From contig NC_085853.1 of the NCBI RefSeq assembly GCF_020906515.1, forward strand, positions 1,054,001 to 1,118,000: DNA of 64,000 nt, given 5' to 3'. The translations under genes were made by a program, and so were the position numbers. Under the pieces are notes generated by a model. It was not told where the DNA came from. It searched no databases and saw only the letters and a program-made list of their open reading frames with translations. Shown piece after piece: positions 31,496 through 43,135 of the stretch. Within the stretch, counting starts at the first letter, position 1, and every line of letters starts with the position of its first letter. The DNA comes from Vanrija pseudolonga (Eukaryota > Basidiomycota > Tremellomycetes > Trichosporonales > Trichosporonaceae).

Positions 31496-34205
31496 ATGCT
31501 TCCTCCACGCCCCCTCTATCCTATTAATGAGTCGCCGTCGCCACGAACATCAACCTCATTCTCCTCTTTCGACGACACAGACACCATGACCGAAGCCCTC
31601 GCCGCGCAGAGGCCCATGAGTCCTGTGCCGCCAGGCCCGCCGAGCCCGCCAAGCCCTTTCAACTTGTTGGCCATTCCACCCTCAAGTCCCGCTAGCCCCC
31701 CTAGCACTGCCGAAAGCTCAGATCCCACGAGCTCGCGCGAGTCAAGCGTCTCTAGCCACCTCCAGCCGCTGCTCGAGGCGTCGTTCGTTTCGATCGTCAC
31801 GACGGCAGAGAGCGGCCACCCCCCGTCGCCGTCGCCAGCGTCGGGCTTCGCTCGGAAGACGCCACTTACGATTTCTCGACTGTTCTCTGGAAGCCGGCTG
31901 AAGAGGAAGTCGAGATCACCGACGCCCACAAGCCCAAATGCTAGTGCCATCACCAGCGCCGGTGCAAGCGCCAGCGCCAGCGCCAGCACGAGCACGACGG
32001 CCTTCACCTCTGGATCCAGCATACCCACTCTCCGCCTGTCCGACTCTGTATCCCAAAGAACGGCCGTTGAAGTGAGTGTCGAGGCCTGTGTGCCCCGATT
32101 CTCACATTCTCACGCCGCAGGAGCCAGAGTCGGTATCTCCTCCATCATCGCCCGTGTCGCGGACTTCGACGACGCCGCTCGGGGGGTTAAAGCTCCTTGC
32201 ACCAAGGCCAACCGACTTCAGAGGCGTGCCACTCACACCAGCGAGGGCACGCGCCCAGGCAAAACGACACAGCTTGGATGTCGTGCCCCTACGCCCAAGT
32301 TCCCAAGAGAGCGACCGCGAGGCCAATCGCCCGTTGACAGTCCACGCGCTCTCGCCGCCGCCGACGCCGGCAGCGCCCAGGCCGCACAAGTCGGCTCCTC
32401 CGTCGCCCACCCGCCCGCGGTCCTCGATAGAGCTCCCTCGCAGGGCTTCGTCGCCGACGCCGATTGCCCGGCCTTCCAGCCCTCTGAGATTGGGACGCGG
32501 CTTCAACCTCTTCTCGTCCATGTTCGAATCGAGGAATGCGGCCCAGCTCCCTTCTATCCCGTCTCGCCCTGCCTCTACCGACACGATGGAGGAGTTCGTG
32601 TCCGCCGCGCCGATCCAGCACGCAATCCGCAACTCTGGCACGTTTGGAATCGTCGACGACGGCAGCGAGATCTTTAGCCTCGTTGGGTTTGAGCACCTGC
32701 AGAGGAGGCGGACGAGCAGCGGCAGCATCATCGAAGTCACGCAAGTACGCAGGTCGCTCTACGCCGAGAACGCTGATCCGGAGGACCCGGAGGAAGTGCT
32801 CACCGCAGAGGGCGAGGATCAAGCGGAACAAGTACAAGGCACCCGGTCTGGAGCGAGCCCAGCTCCAACGTTTGGGTGGCGATCGCCTGCACTTGTCACT
32901 CCGGATGGTGAGCGAGGGTTTAGCGAGCGCGGTCTGGGACTCCATGTCCAAGACAGCATAGTGGTCCACCATCGACATGGCCATCTGCATGGCCACCCGC
33001 ATGGCCACCCGCATGGCCACCCGCACGCGCCGTTCCCGCCCATTGCAACGTCCTCGAACGGGCACATGAACGGGCACCTCAACGGTCATGTGAACGGCCA
33101 CGCTGAGCTGAACGGTTCGGCGCCAACGTCCCACGGCCACTCGGTCACGAGCGCCAACCCCTCGTCGGCATTGCGCACCGCGTCGCTCATCATGGCAGCC
33201 CACGCCGAAGCACTTCACGGCAACGCTGGCGCTGCTGGTCCCGTGGAAGAAAGCTTGCGCCGTATGGCAGCAGAGAGCGCCCAGTTCAGCGTCGTCCTGG
33301 AGGCCATGGCCAACAGCGCTGACTTTGAGCGCAACTTTGAGCCAGCCAGCACAAGTGTCCACAATGTCCACGACGATCTGGATCCTAGGGTTGGTGACGT
33401 GTTATCAGTTCTATCCTTCCCCGCTAACTGGCAGCCGCCACGTTCTCGCTGGTCGGGCTTGTCTGCGGCAACTGTTCGCGCCAACTGCGAGGGACACGAC
33501 GAGCCGCCGTCGCTCACGACTCCCCCGCCTCCGCCTCTCCCGCCACTGCCGACCGAGCTCCGCAGCTGGGCTGAGCTCCGAAACGCACAAGGCGCTTGGT
33601 CGGCAGCCTCAAGCGAGCTGCAGTCGATTCTTGCCGCGAGGCCAGACGACGGGGCCGCCCGGCACGTCCCTCACCGAATGGAGGCAGCCAACGCGCAGCA
33701 GCAACACCTGCCCCCGCAGTCGCGCCCTACTCCTGTGACGGAGGAGACAAAGGACGTGCCCCCGCCGCTCCCACCGCGCGCGGCATCGACCTCCCCACCC
33801 CAACAGTTCCCTTCCGCCTCTATGCCGCCTCGGCGCTCAGCCTCAACCCGAGAGCAACGTGGCAGAGCTTCAACGGTATCGACCCCAACGCCAACGCAAG
33901 CCAGACGCAGCTCGGTCGCTCTAACCTCTCGCGGCGGATATGGCGGTATTAACGGCGACGAAGCCCACTTATCTCCTCCGAGGAGCCGGCGGCAGCAGTT
34001 GTTCTCGTCCTCGAGGAGTACCGACGATTACGCGTCCGACCCCCTCGGGCCGCGCGGTGGCGTGGGTGCCAGAGTGACACGCTCGATCTCGACACGCATG
34101 CGGCGACTCTCTCGAGTGGTGCGGTCTGACGAGCTCGAGGAGGACGAGGAGAGACAAGTGGGTTGGTTTCGCGTGACTTGGGGCACGGCGGGGCGCGTGG
34201 AGTAG
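31496..34205 (+). CDS. Long Ser/Pro-rich disordered protein with HGHP repeats
   Basis: Two exons, 31496-32071 and 32121-34205, split by a 49-base GT-AG intron; about 886 residues. An alternative start is the ATG at 31586. Most of the chain is Ser/Pro/Thr-rich with many SP sites. Short ordered-looking blocks are SGFARKTPLTISRLFSGSRL, GRGFNLFSSMFESRNAA, IRNSGTFGIVDDGSEIFSL and GFEHLQRRRTSSGSIIEVTQ. A His-Gly-His-Pro repeat is followed by an NGH repeat (MNGHLNGHVNGH) near the middle. Near the end are VTRSISTRMRRLSRVVRS and an acidic stretch. Bases 33390-33434 (gttggtg through ctaactggcag, 45 bases) look like an unspliced, frame-neutral intron. No known domain recognised; a regulatory scaffold or signalling substrate is a guess. 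Confidence 0.7.
32976..33026 (+). repeat. 12-base tandem repeat coding for HGHP
   Basis: About four copies of a catggccacccg-type unit inside the gene above, giving His-Gly-His-Pro. Near-identical copies suggest recent expansion. Polymorphism between strains would be expected. Confidence 0.8.
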
Positions 34206-35058
34206 GAGGAGAGAGGCGGGGTACGTGGCGGCGGTGGTGGGGGTTTCATGACGCCATCCATCATGCGTCGCAGACTTGGTCGGAGGTGGGTACATAGAAT
34301 GCAACGACGACCGGGCGCCGGATCCCTCGGCCGTATACTATAGACGTGCATGGGACGTATTTTCCGTGGGACAAGCAAGTCGAGGCTAGCTAGCGTGGAG
34401 CTGTCTGAAGAGAGTGGAAGGGTGTGAGACGACGAGGCTGGTGGCAAGGCACGACGGCCGCGACCTCGCATCGCCGCGATAACCAGAGCTTGTTGCTTGG
34501 GCACCACTCATTGCGGCAGGGGCAGGGATGGATTGTTGCATCGCGTCGCCGCTAACCGGACTGTCGCGATCTCTCGGCGCCCGTGAGGGAGACCTAGACG
34601 AGCAGCGCTGCATCCCGCCCAGCAGGAGCAGCCCAGCCCAGCAATAGCCCAGCACCAGGCCAAGGTCAAGCGAGGTGGATGGCCAAATGTACCGAGCCCG
34701 AACGTAACTCGGGGTTAGGGCAGGCCGGGCATGTGTCCCACCTGCTGGTTGCCTCTGGCCTGGAGCGCCACTTGGCCCACCCTGGCCACCCTGGCACTCC
34801 CACCCCACACCCCGCATTCCACTGCTCGGCGAACCAAAAGAAAGTCGAAACAAGCCCACTCAACCAAGGCCGGCGAGGCGACGACGACTAGCTCGACATC
34901 ATGCCTGCTCCTCGCGCTGCTCCTGCTCGGTCGACTCGGTCGATTATAAGGCTCGGTAGTGCGAGAGGGGTGCGTGTCTCTTAACTTTTTGCATTTGCAG
35001 CTGCTGCTTGCTTGCTCCACCACCCACCTACTCCAACCACAACAGCATACACACCACA
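34206..35058. other. Intergenic, promoter side of the monooxygenase gene
   Basis: About 0.85 kb between two plus-strand genes. The last 200 bases carry a TATA-like ttataagg near 34.945 kb, about 110 bases before the ATG at 35059, and a pyrimidine/CA-rich leader. No gene seen. Confidence 0.5.
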
Positions 35059-37338
35059 ATGGGCGACGCACCGGAGAAGTCGAGGGTCGACGAGGTTATC
35101 AACGTCGGCGAGGGCCCGAGCGTCTTTATCGTCGGCGCGGGGTGAGTAGCGTCGTGTGTGTGTGTGCGGGCGCGGGCGCGTGGCAAGCCAGCCACCCGCG
35201 TCGCGCGTGCAGGCTCGGTGGCGAGACGACACCCCGCTGACGCCACGCAGCATCGGCGCCATCTCGCTCGGCCTCGAGCTCGACCGTAACGGCCTGACCA
35301 ACTGGAAGGTGCGTCTGGCCTCGAGATCGTAGCTCACCATCCAGATGTACGAGCGCATGGGCGGCGTCGGCGGCACGTGGTGGACCAACCGGTATCCGTG
35401 AGTTGAGCGCACGCACCGAGAGACCGAGCCCAGCTAACACATCCCAGCGGATGCCGATGCGAGTGAGTCACCGAACTGCGATGCCCATGCCCGGCGCCGA
35501 GCAGCGCCGACACCTGTCTTGGCCAGCGAGAAACAGCACTAATCCGCCCCCTCCAGCGTCCCCGTCATCGTCTACTCGCACTCGCGTTTCCCGAACCCCA
35601 ACTGGACCGAGACGCACCCCAGCCGCGCCGAGATGCAGCAGTGTGAGTGGCGCGGCGGCCGGCCTGCTCCTGCTGCCACGAGCAAGCGCTAACCCCCCCA
35701 CAGACTGGCAGGACATCACCGAGAACCAGAACCTCACGTCGCGCATCAACCTCAACACCAACGTCGTCCGCGCCGACTGGGATCCCAAGCGCAAGGTGTA
35801 CTACGTGACGATCGACTCGCCCACGGGCCGCCGCGTCATCGAGACGCAGATCATCGTGTCGGCCGCGGGCGGCCTGTCGAACCCGCGCATGATCGACGCC
35901 AAGAACCGCTCCCTGTACAAGGGCACGATGGTGCACGCCGCCGACTGGCCCGAGGAGCTGACGATCGACTCGCTCAAGGGCAAGCACGTCGTCGTCGTCG
36001 GCAACGGCTGCTCGGGCGTCCAGATCATCGGCGAGCTCGGTACCCACAAGGACATCAACATCACGGGCGTCGCGCGCACCAAGCAGTGGTTCGTGCCCTC
36101 CAACCCCATCCGCCCGTACTCGTCGCAGAAGCGCCACTCGGTGCCCTACCCCGCTGCCGTGCGTGCCCTGTTCAAGTACCTCCCCGTCACGCAATGGGTC
36201 GCCCGCATGGTCATCATCAAGGTTATGGACTCGGTCTTCTACCTCTCGCTTGACAAGGAGGGTGCCAAGGCGCGCAAGTTTGTCGAGAAGGTAAGTAAGC
36301 GCGAGAAGCGCGAGCGTAGCGAGCGGCTGGCCTCTTGAGGTCACTCGTCATCTCGCGTCGCGCTCGCTTCGTACTCCCCGGCACTTGGCTAACTCGCCCA
36401 GCAATTCGGCACCTGGATGAAGAAGCGTCTGCCCGAGTACATGCGCAAGGACGCGGTCCCCGACCACTCGATCGGCGCCCGCCGCCTCATCTTCGAGGAC
36501 GGTTACTTTGAGGCGCTCAACCAGCCCAACGTCAAGGCCATCCGCGGCAAGGTCGTCGAGTTCAAGGAGGACTCGGTCGTCCTCGACACTGGCGACGAGG
36601 TCAAGGCCGACCTTATCGTCCTCGCCACCGGCTATGACGCCGAGACGAAGCACTTTGACGTCAACGGCGCGTCGGACAAGACGTCAAACTACAAGTCGAA
36701 CGCCGAGTGGCAGATGTACCACGGTGTCTCGCTGCCTGGTATGAGCAACTGGTTCGCCCTGCTCGGCAACAACACGGGTATCAACCACAGTGAGTGGCGC
36801 TGGCTTGGGCTTTGGCTGGGGTTGTTTGCCTGCCAGCCAGTCCGTTCCGCTTCGCCTCACGTACTGACCCACCCCAGTGTCCATCCTCGCCATCCTCGAG
36901 ATCAACGCAAACTACATCACCGAGCTGATCAAAAACATGCGCGACTACAACGTCAAGGAGCTGTCGCCCAAGAAGGAGAAGGCGATCGAGTACGACGACT
37001 GGGTCCAGAAGGAGCTGCACCGCACGACATGGTACCAGACCGAGACGTACTGGCGTACCGGCGGCGGCAAGGGCAAGATCTTCACCCACTACCCCGGCTC
37101 GGTGGCGCAGTTCAAGCGCCAGAACGGCCACCCCGAATTTGAGGACTTTGAGGGCGGCGAGGTCATCGTCAAGGGCCACCGCAACCGCAAGATCCTGCGC
37201 TCGCTCCTGCTCATCGGCGCCATCGTCGCGGCGAGCTACACTGCCCCCGGCGCACAGGTCAAGGACGTGGTCCTCGGCACGGCCGAGAGCACCATTCACA
37301 AGGTGTATGAGTGGACGCTGAACCGCGTCGTTGGTTAA
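35059..37338 (+). CDS. Baeyer-Villiger-type flavin monooxygenase
   Basis: Eight exons: 35059-35141, 35251-35308, 35345-35397, 35448-35462, 35557-35642, 35704-36290, 36402-36789 and 36878-37338; 576 residues. The FAD-binding Rossmann loop SVFIVGAGIGAISLGLEL spans the first intron. GGVGGTWWTNRYPGCRCD is the class B monooxygenase pocket and crosses the fourth, 15-base exon. YKGTMVHAADWP is the Baeyer-Villiger fingerprint (F/Y-x-G-x-x-x-H-x-x-x-W-P). HVVVVGNGCSGVQI is the NADPH Rossmann loop, and DLIVLATGYD is the ATG motif. Such enzymes use FAD, NADPH and oxygen to turn ketones into esters or lactones, or to oxidise N/S atoms. The C-terminal RSLLLIGAIVAASY segment may tether it to a membrane. 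Closest families by eye are 4-hydroxyacetophenone/cyclohexanone-type enzymes; the substrate is unknown. Its 3' end converges on the aldo-keto reductase gene. Confidence 0.9.
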
Positions 37339-37584
37339 GAAGCGCAAGGAGACGGAAGCGGCGCAGAGTTGGGCCTTTGTAGTAGAAGAGCACAGTGGCG
37401 GGCACACGACCCCCACACTCGCGTGTATAGCGTAGAGTAAGTAGCCAGAGTGATATGTAACGGTTCTTGGTAACCAAAGCACTCACATGGCCTCATGTCT
37501 CTTTGGCCTCGCAATCTGGCTGCCCCCATACACGTCCCTCGCACTCGACTTGTACAACTGCATCTACACTCTATAGTCTATCAT

Positions 37585-38631
37585 CTACCACACGGGCTTC
37601 TCGCCCTGCTCCTCGGGGTAGTTGAAGATGTTGATGGGCCACTTGGGCTTGAAGGTGGCGGGCACGGCGCCGTGGTTGCGGTTGGCGGCGCCCCAGGCGG
37701 TGATGGCCTCGACGTCCTCCTTGGGCAGGTCGAACGTCTCAAAGTTGGACTGCGGGGGGTTAGTTGGGTTGATTCTCGTGCAAGCATCCAACTCACAGCA
37801 ATGCGCTCGGGCGTCACGCTCTTGGGGATGACGATGAAGCCCTTGGCGGCGCCCCACGCAATCAGGACCTGCGCGGGCGTCTTGCCGAGCTTGTCGGCGA
37901 TGGCCTTGACCTCGGGCGCGTTGAGCGCACGCGTGCCGCCGACATTGTTGCCGAGGGGCGAGTACGCCGTGATGTGGATGCCCTTGTCGGCAGCGTACTG
38001 CCACAGGTCGGGGTTGTAGGCCTGGGGGTGCGCCTCGACCTGGTTGACGGCGGGGACGACGCCAGTCGCCTTGATGATGGTCTCGATCTGCTCCTTGGTG
38101 AAGTTGGACACGCCGATCGCGCGCAGCTTCTTCGTCTCCTTCTGGATGCGGACCAGCTCGGCCCAGGTGGCGGCGATACCGGGCGCCTCAAAGTCGATGA
38201 GGACCTCGGTCTTGTCCTCGTTGAGGGGGAGCGGCGAGCCGCCGGGGACAAAGGCCACAGGCCAGTGGATCAGGAGGAGGTCGAGGTAGTCCGTGTCGAG
38301 CTGCTTGAGCGTCTCGTCAATGTTCTTCTCGACGTCGGCGACGCGGTGGGCCGTGTTCCAGAGCTTGGATGTGATGAAGATGTCCGAGCGGGGCACGCCA
38401 GACGCCTTGATGCCCTCAGCGAGCTCGGGCTGGTTCCCTGGGACGTCAGCAAGCCTGCAATGCCCATGCGTAAATACTATAGATCCAAGCAGCGTCCACA
38501 TGACGATAACCCGCCTTGAGAGCCTCCTCAGTAGCACGACCGACCTCGCCGGGTGCCGATTGCCAGGTGCCGAAGCCGATCTGAGGGATCGAGACGCCGT
38601 TGTTGAGCTTGATGGTGCGGCCGAGGGACAT
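37585..38631 (-). CDS. Aldo-keto reductase
   Basis: Three exons, 38631-38478, 38437-37797 and 37749-37585; 319 residues, the usual size for the family. The catalytic tetrad is visible: Asp46 and Tyr51 in GYRHVDAAWIY, Lys76 in FITSKLW and His109 in LLLIHWP. Other signatures are IPQIGFGTW at the start, AIGVSNFT, VNQVEAHPQAYNPDL and IPKSVTPERIA, which binds the NADP phosphate. It is an NADPH-dependent (alpha/beta)8 barrel enzyme that reduces aldehydes or ketones, in the xylose/glycerol dehydrogenase (AKR2/3-like) part of the family by eye. The first intron follows WIY, and splicing gives RNQPELAEGI. It lies tail-to-tail with the monooxygenase, 246 bases apart, so the two may share substrates, but they do not share a promoter. 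Confidence 0.92.
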
Positions 38632-40011
38632 TGTGTGTGATTCGGATGTGTTGGGGAATATGCACGCATGCACACATACTCCCCTGCCTCTTATACACAC
38701 CTCTGCATGGTGTGCTCGCGCACTGCCGAGCCAATTGCGACGTGTTGCAAGCGAGACGCAAGGTGTGATGAGTTTTGGCGTGGTCGTAGAGTGGGTGGAG
38801 GTGTGGGATATGTCGTCATTGACCGTCGGTCTCGCGGCTTCCACCGTCAAGTCGTTCTTGACTCATCGTGATCGTGACAAAAACCTCCACCATCACAGTC
38901 GCCGCGACGTCCGCCGTGTTGCACCGCGGCTGGGCACCCGTGTGGTCCGGACTGATGGGGTCTCGACGACGCGCATGCAGCCATCGAGGTCCCTTGTCAA
39001 AAAAGTGGAGGCCGTCTCTCCGAGCGGACCAACGTCCGCTCCGTCCTAATGCGCCACGATATCCCAAGTCGCCGACGTTATTGGTGGTGACGGGGTGCGA
39101 GAGGCGGTATGCCGACCCTTGCTGATGCATCGCGCGTCGCTGTTGAGTGGGCACGTGGAGCGGAGCGTGTGCACTTGCGTCGGATAGAAGCCGATGGCAG
39201 CGATGCCGGCGCCGAGATGTCTCGATGTGATGTGGAGGGAGGACTCGCACCAGGCCCTTTGGCAGCTGCTGAGGACCTGAACGGTTGGTCAAGGTTATCG
39301 CGCTCTGGGCGAGGAGGACGCGCTCGAGGCTCGAGACGGAGCTGGAAACCTCCTGCCGCGGAGTAGCAACCGCCAAAGTCCCCGGCGGGTTATCGCCGCT
39401 GTCGTCGTGGTGTGCCGTGGTGTGTGCACATCCCGGATGTGCAGAGAGGCGTACTTGTTTGGTAGGCAGTTGCAAGGTCGGTCGATGGGTGCAGAGGAGA
39501 GTATGAGAGGCAAGATGAGCGCGATGTTGGTTGTCGCCCGGCTGTATTGACCAAACAAACACAAAGGGCACACAAACAGTGAACAGCGTCTTGTGCCCCT
39601 GCAAACAATCTCTCCAACCCCTCAACTTCACTATCCTATCCACCACAACCCATACACAATGAACAATGACAGCCTCCCACGTACCACGTCGAGTCCATTC
39701 ACTCGTGTCTCAAACCCGCCTCGCTCCTCCACAGTGCCGGCCCCGCCAGAGCTCAACCTTGGGTGGAGAGGCGTTATCGGCATGACGTCGGTATTCCAGC
39801 CCACCCTCAGTTCTTGATTTCTTGGCGCCTGCGCCGTCCGCAGCACCACGCTCCATCTCCTCTCGGTCGACCTCTTCATCTCAAGACATGGGGCATGGAG
39901 CACTGGTGACATTGCTCACTTGCTCAATCGCCTCCCATCGACTTCGAGACGCCCTCGATTGTGTGAGTCCTCTCGTCGTTCTCCCCGAGCTGCTCACACG
40001 CCGCAGGACTA
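38632..40011. other. Divergent intergenic region
   Basis: About 1.4 kb between the aldo-keto reductase (minus) and the dehydrogenase-like gene (plus). A minus-strand open frame of about 276 codons here has no motif and is not called. No RNA gene seen. Confidence 0.5.
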
Positions 40012-41515
40012 ATGATGGGACTGAGCTCGATATCCACCTCGGCCCTCGCCCTCCTCCTCGTGCTCGCCGGGAGTGCGACAGCCGACACATGTACCCAGAA
40101 CCGCCTGCACACGACGTACCCGGCCCCAGTCGCAGCCGATGGGTGGTCGTACCGCCTGATCGCCCACGGGCTCCAACGACCCCGTAGCATCCTCTTCGAC
40201 GACAGCGGCGCGCTCCTCGTTCTCGAGTCGGGCAAGGGCGTCACGCGTCTCACATTCAACGATAGCGGCGGGAGCTGTCTCGGCGTCAAGGAGCACAAGA
40301 CGGTAGTGGCCAATACCGCGGTAAGTGGAGTCATACTCGGTTAGCTTGGCTTGGCGCGCCTGCGGACAAGGCTATGCCCGCAGCTGAAACTTGGCGCTGA
40401 CCGCGCAGCTCAACCACGGCCTGCAGATCCTCAACGGCTCGCTGCTGGCTAGCACGGATAACGACGTCCTGTCATGGCGGTACGATGCCGGTGCGGGCAG
40501 TGTGGACACGGCGAGCCAGCAGGTGCTGGTGACCAACATGACCAACTCTGGACACAAGACGCGCACTCTTCTCGTGACATCTCGCTCACAGCTGCTCGTG
40601 TCGCGCGGCAGTGCAGGCAATGCCGATCCAGCAGCCGTTGAGAAGACCACTGGCCACTGCCATATCCGCGCGTTCACTCCGTCGTCGACGACGGCCGACT
40701 TTGCCAGCGGCGGCGAGACGGTCGGCTGGGGGCTGCGCAACAGCGTCGGCATCGCCGAGCACCCGGACGGTGGAATCTGGTCGGTTGAGAACAGCGTCGA
40801 CAACTTGTCACGGCAGGGCACCGACATCCACAAGGACAACCCCGGCGAGGAGCTCAACTACCACGGCAACGTTACGAACCTGCGCGGCGCGAACCACGGC
40901 TACCCGCTCTGCTACGCGCTCTGGGGAAAGGACGGGTTCCCGAACCTAGGCAGCCTGTCTGTCGGGGACCAGTTCGCGGTAGAGGCAGCAGAGGGCGTAA
41001 ACGTTTCCCCGCCGACCGATGCTCAGTGCAACACGGACTACGCGGCGCCGGCGCTTGCCTTCCAGGCGCACACTGCCCCGCTGGACATCGTGTTCGACAA
41101 GAATGGGAGCAACGCTTACATTACGTTCCACGGAAGCTGTGAGTGTGTACATGTGCGGTAGAGCTGACAAGTAGGGAACCGAGAGTCGCCGGTAGGATAC
41201 GCCGTCAGTCGCGTCGCGTTCGCCAACGGCCGCCCGGTCGAGGGGCAAGCGAGCACGCAGGCAGTGACGGATATCCTCCGTAACGCGGATATCAGCGGCT
41301 GCCCCTCCAAGTGCTTCAGGCCGGTCGGTCTTGCGTGGGACTCGGCTGGCAGGCTGTGGTTCTCGAGCGACTCGACAGGCGAGATCTTCGTGCTGGCTCA
41401 TGGAGGCGACGCTTTCGCCGGAGACGGCGGAGACAGCGGAGCCGGGGCGACGAGAGCATCGCTTGCCGCTATTGTCGGCGCTGTGGCGGCCTCCTGGCTC
41501 CTCACCAGGATCTGA
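40012..41515 (+). CDS. Secreted GPI-type glucose/sorbosone dehydrogenase-like beta-propeller protein
   Basis: Three exons, 40012-40320, 40409-41138 and 41175-41515; 459 residues. A signal peptide (MMGLSSISTSALALLLVLAG then SATA) precedes a beta-propeller of the soluble quinoprotein glucose/sorbosone dehydrogenase type: GLQRPRSILFDDSGALLVLE, LNHGLQI, GWGLRNSVGIAEHPDGGIW, NSVDNLSRQG, HKDNPGEELNYHG, NYHGNVTNLRGANHGYPLCY, APLDIVFDKNGSNAYITFHG and PVGLAWDSAGRLWFSSDSTG. The last 25 residues (TRASLAAIVGAVAASWLLTR) form a GPI-attachment type tail after a small-residue spacer. Fungal members of this fold include PQQ-dependent pyranose dehydrogenases (CAZy AA12), which feed electrons to lytic oxygenases; whether this one binds PQQ is not proven. 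The second intron is 36 bases. Two ATGs stand together at the start (40012, 40015). Confidence 0.85.
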
Positions 41516-41978
41516 CCGCGTTCAACACGCCGAGGACTCGCGACAAGCACATGATAATACGACACGGCCAAGCGGACAAGTGCAAACCAGCCATGCGCTC
41601 GATCGCTTTGTTCCATGGTGCCGCCTGTACGCACCTTGACGATCCATATATGACTCTATGCCTTGAGGAGACATGATAATACTCACATACTGACTACGAT
41701 GCTTGTTTGAAGCATATTCACACCCACTGCTGACCTGGTCAGCGGCCCACAATCCGCCTAACCTGTCGCTCACGCACACACACACCTCCTTTGTCGCCGA
41801 CGCAAATCATTGTGGCGCGGCTCGCATTGTGCGAGCGCGAGCAAAACCGCACCGCCACAACTGGTATTGTTGTCAACATGGTCACTCCAACCAACTACGC
41901 ACACCACGCACACTCGAGTTCATTGTCAAGCCCGCATTAAAACCAGCAACCCGTCGCTGGGGCACAACCCACCTCACC
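41516..41978. other. Intergenic, no gene seen
   Basis: Contains the 3' end of the dehydrogenase-like gene and the promoter of the short F-box-like family member C. A cattaaaacc element lies about 45 bases before the ATG at 41979. No other structure seen. Confidence 0.5.
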
Positions 41979-42623
41979 ATGGTCTCCACGTTCGACACAC
42001 TCTCCACCATCAGCCATTACAGCCCAAGCGAGTCGCCACCGCGCAAGCACGTAGTCTTCCTCGACCTCACGCGGCAGGAGGACGTCATATCGACCTTTCT
42101 CGACGTTTCCATTCCGCCGCGCACCGACCACCTCGTCCTGACGGTAACCTACGACCCGACGCTTGACCCACGCCTGCCCGATGACGCCCACTGCCCATTC
42201 CCCGAACTCGACAGCGCCGTCACCGACGTGACCATCATCTTCAAGACGGTCTTCATGGCCGGTCGCGCGCGTAGCCGTCCCGTAGTCCCCGGCCAGCTGG
42301 CGGTATTCGAGATACTCCTCGGGTTCGTTGGGTACAACACCGCCCCAGGCCGGCGGTTCACCCTTGTCGGCATGCAGGACGTCGACTGGCGCTGGGTCGG
42401 CGAACCCGCCCGGCCGAACCACGTCGTCAACTCGGCGATGATCGCCATCCAAGACAGCTATCGCAAGCCCGAGGCATGGGGCTGCACCGACATCCGCTCG
42501 GTCATCAACGGCCTCGTGTTCACCTCCATGTCGCAGTACCGCTCCGACGGGGAGGACGAGGAGTACAGGGAGAACACGGTACGCCCGTCGCCATGGCGCG
42601 GGGAGAGGGGTCACTGGATTTGA
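41979..42623 (+). CDS. Short F-box-like family protein lacking the F-box half (member C)
   Basis: Single exon, 214 residues. It corresponds by eye to the C-terminal part of family member E: KHVVFLDLTRQEDV versus KEVFFVNLTRQSDF, HLVLTVTYDPTLDPRLP versus EVVLSVTYEPSLDFRLP, VTDVTIIFKT versus HLVVIFQT, and LVGMQDVDWRWVG versus IVGIDQVDWRLVG. The N-terminal F-box-like helices are absent, and the tail motif is poorly kept (SMSQYRSDGEDEEY in place of EYKQQVGEYEF). The ATG has a good context and a TATA-like element upstream, so it may be expressed as a short form, possibly a competitor of the full-length proteins, or it may be a decaying copy. No upstream exon with the F-box half was found in the preceding 460 bases. 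Confidence 0.7.
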   Translation: MVSTFDTLSTISHYSPSESPPRKHVVFLDLTRQEDVISTFLDVSIPPRTDHLVLTVTYDPTLDPRLPDDAHCPFPELDSAVTDVTIIFKTVFMAGRARSRPVVPGQLAVFEILLGFVGYNTAPGRRFTLVGMQDVDWRWVGEPARPNHVVNSAMIAIQDSYRKPEAWGCTDIRSVINGLVFTSMSQYRSDGEDEEYRENTVRPSPWRGERGHWI

Positions 42624-43135
42624 GAGCTGGGTGGCGAGAGGTGCGAGGTGGGTGCGAGCTGAATTGTGCGAGGTGTGCCAACGAGGGCGAGAGACGAGTA
42701 GAGACTAGATGAATGCCGCGCTGTGCGCGGTGCGTGTGTGCGCCCACCTACCACTGATAAGGCTGACTTCTGACGATTCACCGCACAGCTTGGTTCGCGA
42801 GGGGATCGTACAGATGTCCAGTCTGCTGGTAATGGTCGTGTGTTGGGTGTCGCTTGACAAGATGTCAACCTCTGAAGAAACTTTGCCAATGAACTATGCC
42901 CTCACACACCGAGTGGGCAATAGGAAGGGCAGAGCCGACACGAACGATGGATCAATGACACGGGTGACTGACTACACGCCGTGGGGAAGGCTGTCCGCGA
43001 TCGGGTTGTCGGGGTGGCGCCGACGGCAGTCGCAGACGGCAAGATATGGAATACTGGGCCAGCTACATGCTCCCAGATAATCCTCAGCTGACCTCCCAGC
43101 AGGTCTGATAGCATTCCCCGGTCGAATGACGGCAA

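Noticed and set aside
38816-39646. Minus-strand open frame of 276 codons between the aldo-keto reductase and the dehydrogenase-like gene.
   Set aside because: No motif, lies in a divergent promoter region, and the protein is a mix of basic and His-rich residues typical of shadow frames.
39660-39818. 52-codon plus-strand open frame (starts MNNDSLPRTTSSPFTRV).
   Set aside because: Too short and unsupported; it may be an upstream open frame of the dehydrogenase-like gene or chance.
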